The notes under the pieces are model-generated. The model ran no database searches, had not been told where the DNA came from, and saw only the letters and a program-made list of their open reading frames with translations. Shown here one piece after another: positions 14,811-17,668 of a stretch of 17,668 nucleotides of DNA. Numbering within the stretch: the first letter of the stretch is position 1; each line of letters begins with the position of its first letter. The stretch comes from Lysobacterales bacterium (GTDB taxonomy: Bacteria; Pseudomonadota; Gammaproteobacteria; Xanthomonadales; Xanthomonadaceae): NCBI GenBank assembly GCA_015655035.1, contig JAATFS010000137.1:1-17668 (forward strand), given 5' to 3'. A program made the translations under genes and the position numbers.

Positions 14811-16438
14811 GGGCAGCGTTCGCGTTATTGCTGGCCAGCCTGGGCGTGGCCAGCTGCACCCAGCAACCCGCCGCGCGGACCGCCCCCACCAGCACCGAGC
14901 CACGTCCCGGCGGCACCTTGGTCTACGCCACCGACCGCGAGCCAACCTGCCTGGATCCGCACGTGCAGGGCGACATGCCGCAGGTGTTCGTAGCACGGCA
15001 GTTCCTGGATTCGCTGGTGTCGATGGACGAACAGGGGCGTATCGCACCCTGGCTGGCGCGTAGCTGGGAGGTGTCCGAAGACGGCAAGCGCTACACGTTC
15101 CATCTGCGCGATGACGTGCACTTCACCGATGGCACGCCGGTCAACGCGCAGGCGATCAAGGCCAACCTGGACCACATGGCCGATCCGCGCACCCAGTCGA
15201 GCACGGCGGGCGGCTATATCCGCCAATATGTGCGCACCGAGATCGTCGATGAGCACACCGCGCTGGTGCACCTGGACAGCCCGTATGCGGCGTTCCTGGA
15301 GGTCCTTGCACAAGGGTTCCTGGGGATCCAGTCACCGCTGGCGCTGCAACGCTCGCGCGAGCAGAACTGCCAGCAGCCGGTGGGTTCCGGCCCGTTCAAG
15401 GTCGAACGCTGGGACCGCCAGAGCCAAGTGGTGCTGGTACGCAATCCCGACTACGCCTGGGCGCCGCCGAGCGCGCGCCATCAAGGGCCGGCCTACCTGG
15501 ACCGGATCGTCTGGAAGTTCATCGCCGAGCCTTCGGTGCGCTTCGCCTCGTTGCAGGCCGGCGAGGTCGATGTGATCGACACGCTGCCGCCTGAAGCGCA
15601 CGCGCCGGCCCGTGCCAATCCCGAAGTCTCGCTGCTGGTGGCCAACCGTCCCGGCAACCCGACCAATGGCACCTTCAACCTCACCCGCGCGCCGTTCGAC
15701 GACATCCGCGTGCGCGAGGCGTTCCTGCGCTCGGCCGACGTGGAGGGCGCGTTGCAGAGCGTGTTCTTCGGCGAATTCCCGCGTGCCGGCGGCCCGCTCA
15801 GTGCCAGCACGCCGTTCTACAGCCCGGACTTCGAACATGCCGCCGACTACGATCCGGCGCGCGCCAACCAGTTGCTCGATACCGCCGGCTGGCAGGCACG
15901 CGATGCCGCCGGCTACCGGATCAAGCATGGCAAGCGGCTGGTCGTGCGCGTGCTGATGCGCAACCAGTCCGTACCTTCCGAGCAGACCCTGTGGGAACAA
16001 GTGCAGGCCACCGCGCGCGCCACCGGGTTCGAGGTGCGCCTGGAGCCGCTCAGCGACGCAGTGGCGATGCAGCGCGTCGCCGACTGGGACTACGACGTGC
16101 GCGTGGGCTACTGGAACACCAACACCGCCGACGTACTGCGCATCGTGTTCGGTTCGCAGTTCCTCGCGCCGGCTGGCAAGGGCGGCTACCACCAGAACGT
16201 GGCCGGTTATTCCAACCCACGATTCGACGCCGTCGTCGAACAGGCGCTGGCCACCCAGGATCCGCAGCAGCGTGCGTCGCTCTACCGCGAGGCCCAGCGC
16301 ATCGCCTCCAGCCAGTTCCTGCAACTGACCACCTACCCGCAGAGCACGCGGCTGGGGATCTACAAGACCGCACACGGGGTGGGGCTGGAGCCCTCGCTGC
16401 GGGTCACGACGCTGTACGACGCATGGGTGAGCAAATGA
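14807..16438 (+). CDS. ABC transporter substrate-binding lipoprotein, peptide/nickel (family 5) type
   Basis: The 543-residue protein begins with a lipoprotein signal: a short hydrophobic stretch and the lipobox VASC, with the lipidated Cys at residue 17. It should be anchored in the periplasm. The body matches SBP_bac_5 proteins (DppA/OppA/NikA-like): GGTLVYATDREPTCLDPH from residue 35, a SWEVSEDGKRYTFHLRDDVHFTDGTPV block, then GSGPFKVERW, RVREAFLRSADVEG and QLTTYPQS near the end. Family members bind di/oligopeptides, nickel, glutathione and other small solutes. Linkage to sulfur monooxygenases suggests an organosulfur ligand rather than nutritional peptides (inference). ATGA overlaps join it to the gene before it and to the permease after it. 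Confidence 0.93.
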   Translation: MRAAFALLLASLGVASCTQQPAARTAPTSTEPRPGGTLVYATDREPTCLDPHVQGDMPQVFVARQFLDSLVSMDEQGRIAPWLARSWEVSEDGKRYTFHLRDDVHFTDGTPVNAQAIKANLDHMADPRTQSSTAGGYIRQYVRTEIVDEHTALVHLDSPYAAFLEVLAQGFLGIQSPLALQRSREQNCQQPVGSGPFKVERWDRQSQVVLVRNPDYAWAPPSARHQGPAYLDRIVWKFIAEPSVRFASLQAGEVDVIDTLPPEAHAPARANPEVSLLVANRPGNPTNGTFNLTRAPFDDIRVREAFLRSADVEGALQSVFFGEFPRAGGPLSASTPFYSPDFEHAADYDPARANQLLDTAGWQARDAAGYRIKHGKRLVVRVLMRNQSVPSEQTLWEQVQATARATGFEVRLEPLSDAVAMQRVADWDYDVRVGYWNTNTADVLRIVFGSQFLAPAGKGGYHQNVAGYSNPRFDAVVEQALATQDPQQRASLYREAQRIASSQFLQLTTYPQSTRLGIYKTAHGVGLEPSLRVTTLYDAWVSK

Positions 16439-17412
16439 ACGCGACAACGACGATCCCGCAATCGGCTTCCCGGTTCCCGGGGCTGCTGCATGGGCTGGGC
16501 AGGCACCTGATCGGTGCGGTGCTGGTGCTGTGGGCGGCGGCCAGCTTGATGTTCCTGATGCTGCGGCTGATGCCCGGCGACCCGGCCTTGGCCATTCTCG
16601 GCGGCACCGGCGCCAACCCGACGCCGGAAACCATCGCCGAGGTAAGGCGCGAATACGGGCTGGACCAGCCCCTGTCCCGGCAGTACTGGCACTACCTGGG
16701 GCGGCTGTTGCAAGGCGACCTGGGAGTGTCCTATTCGCAGCACTTGCCGGTGACCCAGGTGTTGCGCGAGCAAGCCGGGGCTACGTTGCAACTGACCGGC
16801 GCGGCGCTCGGGCTGGCGTGGTTGCTGGCGCTGGCCTCGGTGCTGCCGAGCGTGCGCCGCGGTTGGCGTGACCCGCTGTTCTCGACCCTGGAAACACTGG
16901 CGGCCGCCTTGCCGCAGTTCTGGCTCGGGCTGGTGCTGCTGGGCGTGTTCGCCTTCGGCCTGCACTGGCTGCCGCCGGCCGGCAGCGATGGCCTGCGCAG
17001 CCTGGTGCTGCCGGCGCTGACCCTGGCGTTGCCGTTGGCCGGCTTCCTGGCCCAGGTGACGCGCGAATCGATGGCGCTGGCGCTGGAGCAACCGTTCGTA
17101 CTGTCGGCGCGCATGCGCGGGCTGGGCGAAGCGGCGGTGCGGTTACGGCACGTGTTGCGACATGCGTTGCTGCCGGGGCTGAGCCTGTCTGGCTGGGCGA
17201 TCGGTGCGGCCATCAGCGGCGCGGTGGTCACCGAGGTGATCTTTTCGCGCAAGGGTGTGGGCCGGCAGTTGTTCTATGCGGTCCAGGCACAAGACCTGCC
17301 GCTGGCGTTGGGCATCGTGTTGTTCATCGCGCTGGTCTACGTCAGCGCCAACCTGCTGATCGATGGCCTGCAACGGCTGGTCGATCCGCGTCTGCATGGA
17401 GAATCCCGATGA
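16435..17412 (+). CDS. ABC transporter permease, DppB/OppB type
   Basis: This 325-residue inner-membrane protein has about six membrane segments, at roughly 23-45, 115-138, 150-176, 190-207, 252-270 and 288-310. RLMPGDPA (44-51) and YGLDQPL...GDLGVSY (74-100) are typical of the DppB periplasmic loop. The cytoplasmic coupling region ARMRGLGEAAVRLRHVLRHALLP (from 225) is the EAA motif that contacts the ATPase. VTEVIFSRKGVGRQLFYAVQAQD follows, as in the family. The ATG at 16435 overlaps the stop of the binding-protein gene by ATGA; longer upstream readings would lie inside that gene. It should pair with the DppC-like permease that follows. Confidence 0.94.
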   Translation: MNATTTIPQSASRFPGLLHGLGRHLIGAVLVLWAAASLMFLMLRLMPGDPALAILGGTGANPTPETIAEVRREYGLDQPLSRQYWHYLGRLLQGDLGVSYSQHLPVTQVLREQAGATLQLTGAALGLAWLLALASVLPSVRRGWRDPLFSTLETLAAALPQFWLGLVLLGVFAFGLHWLPPAGSDGLRSLVLPALTLALPLAGFLAQVTRESMALALEQPFVLSARMRGLGEAAVRLRHVLRHALLPGLSLSGWAIGAAISGAVVTEVIFSRKGVGRQLFYAVQAQDLPLALGIVLFIALVYVSANLLIDGLQRLVDPRLHGESR

Positions 17413-17668
17413 ATGCCGCAATCCTGTCTCCTCCCGCGCCGCCGTGCGCGCTGTGCACTCGGGTGCGCCGTGCGCTAAGCCACCTGGGCGCGTTGCCGCC
17501 CGGGCCAGCGCTGGCGGCCGCGTTCCTGCTGCTGCTGGTGGCGATGGTGCTGGCTCCGGCGCTGTTCGCCGGTGCCGATCCGTTGGCGGTGGCGCCACGG
17601 CGGGCGTTCCAGGCACCGGACTGGACCCACTGGTTCGGGACCGACGCGTCCGGCCGCGACCAATGGGC
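17409..17668 (+). CDS. ABC transporter permease, DppC/OppC type, partial (right edge)
   Basis: Only the first 86 codons are present. A membrane segment spans about residues 33-54, and FGTDASGRD (76-84) is the diagnostic amino-terminal motif of DppC-type permeases. The ATG overlaps the dppB-like stop (ATGA). The remaining permease and the expected ATPase gene or genes should lie just beyond the window. Confidence 0.9.
   Translation, partial: MNAAILSPPAPPCALCTRVRRALSHLGALPPGPALAAAFLLLLVAMVLAPALFAGADPLAVAPRRAFQAPDWTHWFGTDASGRDQW

Noticed and set aside
13074..15047. 657-codon antisense open frame over the SfnB-like, DmoA-like and binding-protein genes
   Set aside because: It crosses three recognised genes on the other strand and its composition is Arg/His/Val/Gly-rich shadow sequence.

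Overview
The window is high-GC, densely coding DNA. It carries three TonB-dependent outer-membrane receptors and an msuE-ssuD-msuC-sfnR sulfur-scavenging operon. This suggests a gammaproteobacterium of the Xanthomonas type (Xanthomonadaceae); that assignment is an inference from gene content and codon style. No rRNA, tRNA, insertion sequence, phage gene or CRISPR array was seen.

Layout: (1) Positions 1-2571 hold a TonB-dependent receptor running off the left edge on the minus strand. It is divergent from an FtrA-like regulator (DJ-1/PfpI domain plus AraC helix-turn-helix) on the plus strand, with a 228-bp repeat-bearing intergenic region between them. (2) Positions 2624-6852, minus strand, form an operon read right to left. 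It encodes an NAD(P)H FMN reductase (msuE), an FMNH2-dependent alkanesulfonate monooxygenase (ssuD), a DszC/MsuC-type flavin monooxygenase, and a sigma-54 activator without a receiver domain (sfnR). (3) Positions 6853-7384 are a 532-bp, relatively AT-rich divergent control region. It holds a perfect-consensus sigma-54 promoter for msuE, a weaker sigma-54-like site facing the opposite way, and inverted repeats at enhancer-like distances. (4) Positions 7385-17668, plus strand, hold two tandem paralogous TonB-dependent receptors, an SfnB-like acyl-CoA-dehydrogenase-fold oxidoreductase, a DmoA/NtaA/DszA-type LLM monooxygenase, a lipoprotein substrate-binding protein of the peptide/nickel ABC family, and two permeases. 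The last permease is cut by the right edge. The final five genes are joined by four consecutive ATGA stop/start overlaps.

Together, (2) to (4) read as an organosulfur acquisition island for growth when sulfate is scarce. In this model the receptors take up an organosulfur compound across the outer membrane. The lipoprotein and DppBC-like permeases then move it across the inner membrane. The LLM and DszC/SfnB-type flavoenzymes cleave C-S bonds to release sulfite, using reduced flavin from MsuE. SfnR with sigma-54 would coordinate expression. The left arm is standard Pseudomonas-type biology. The right arm, with dual receptors and a peptide-class ABC importer in place of SsuABC, has an unknown substrate and is the less described part.
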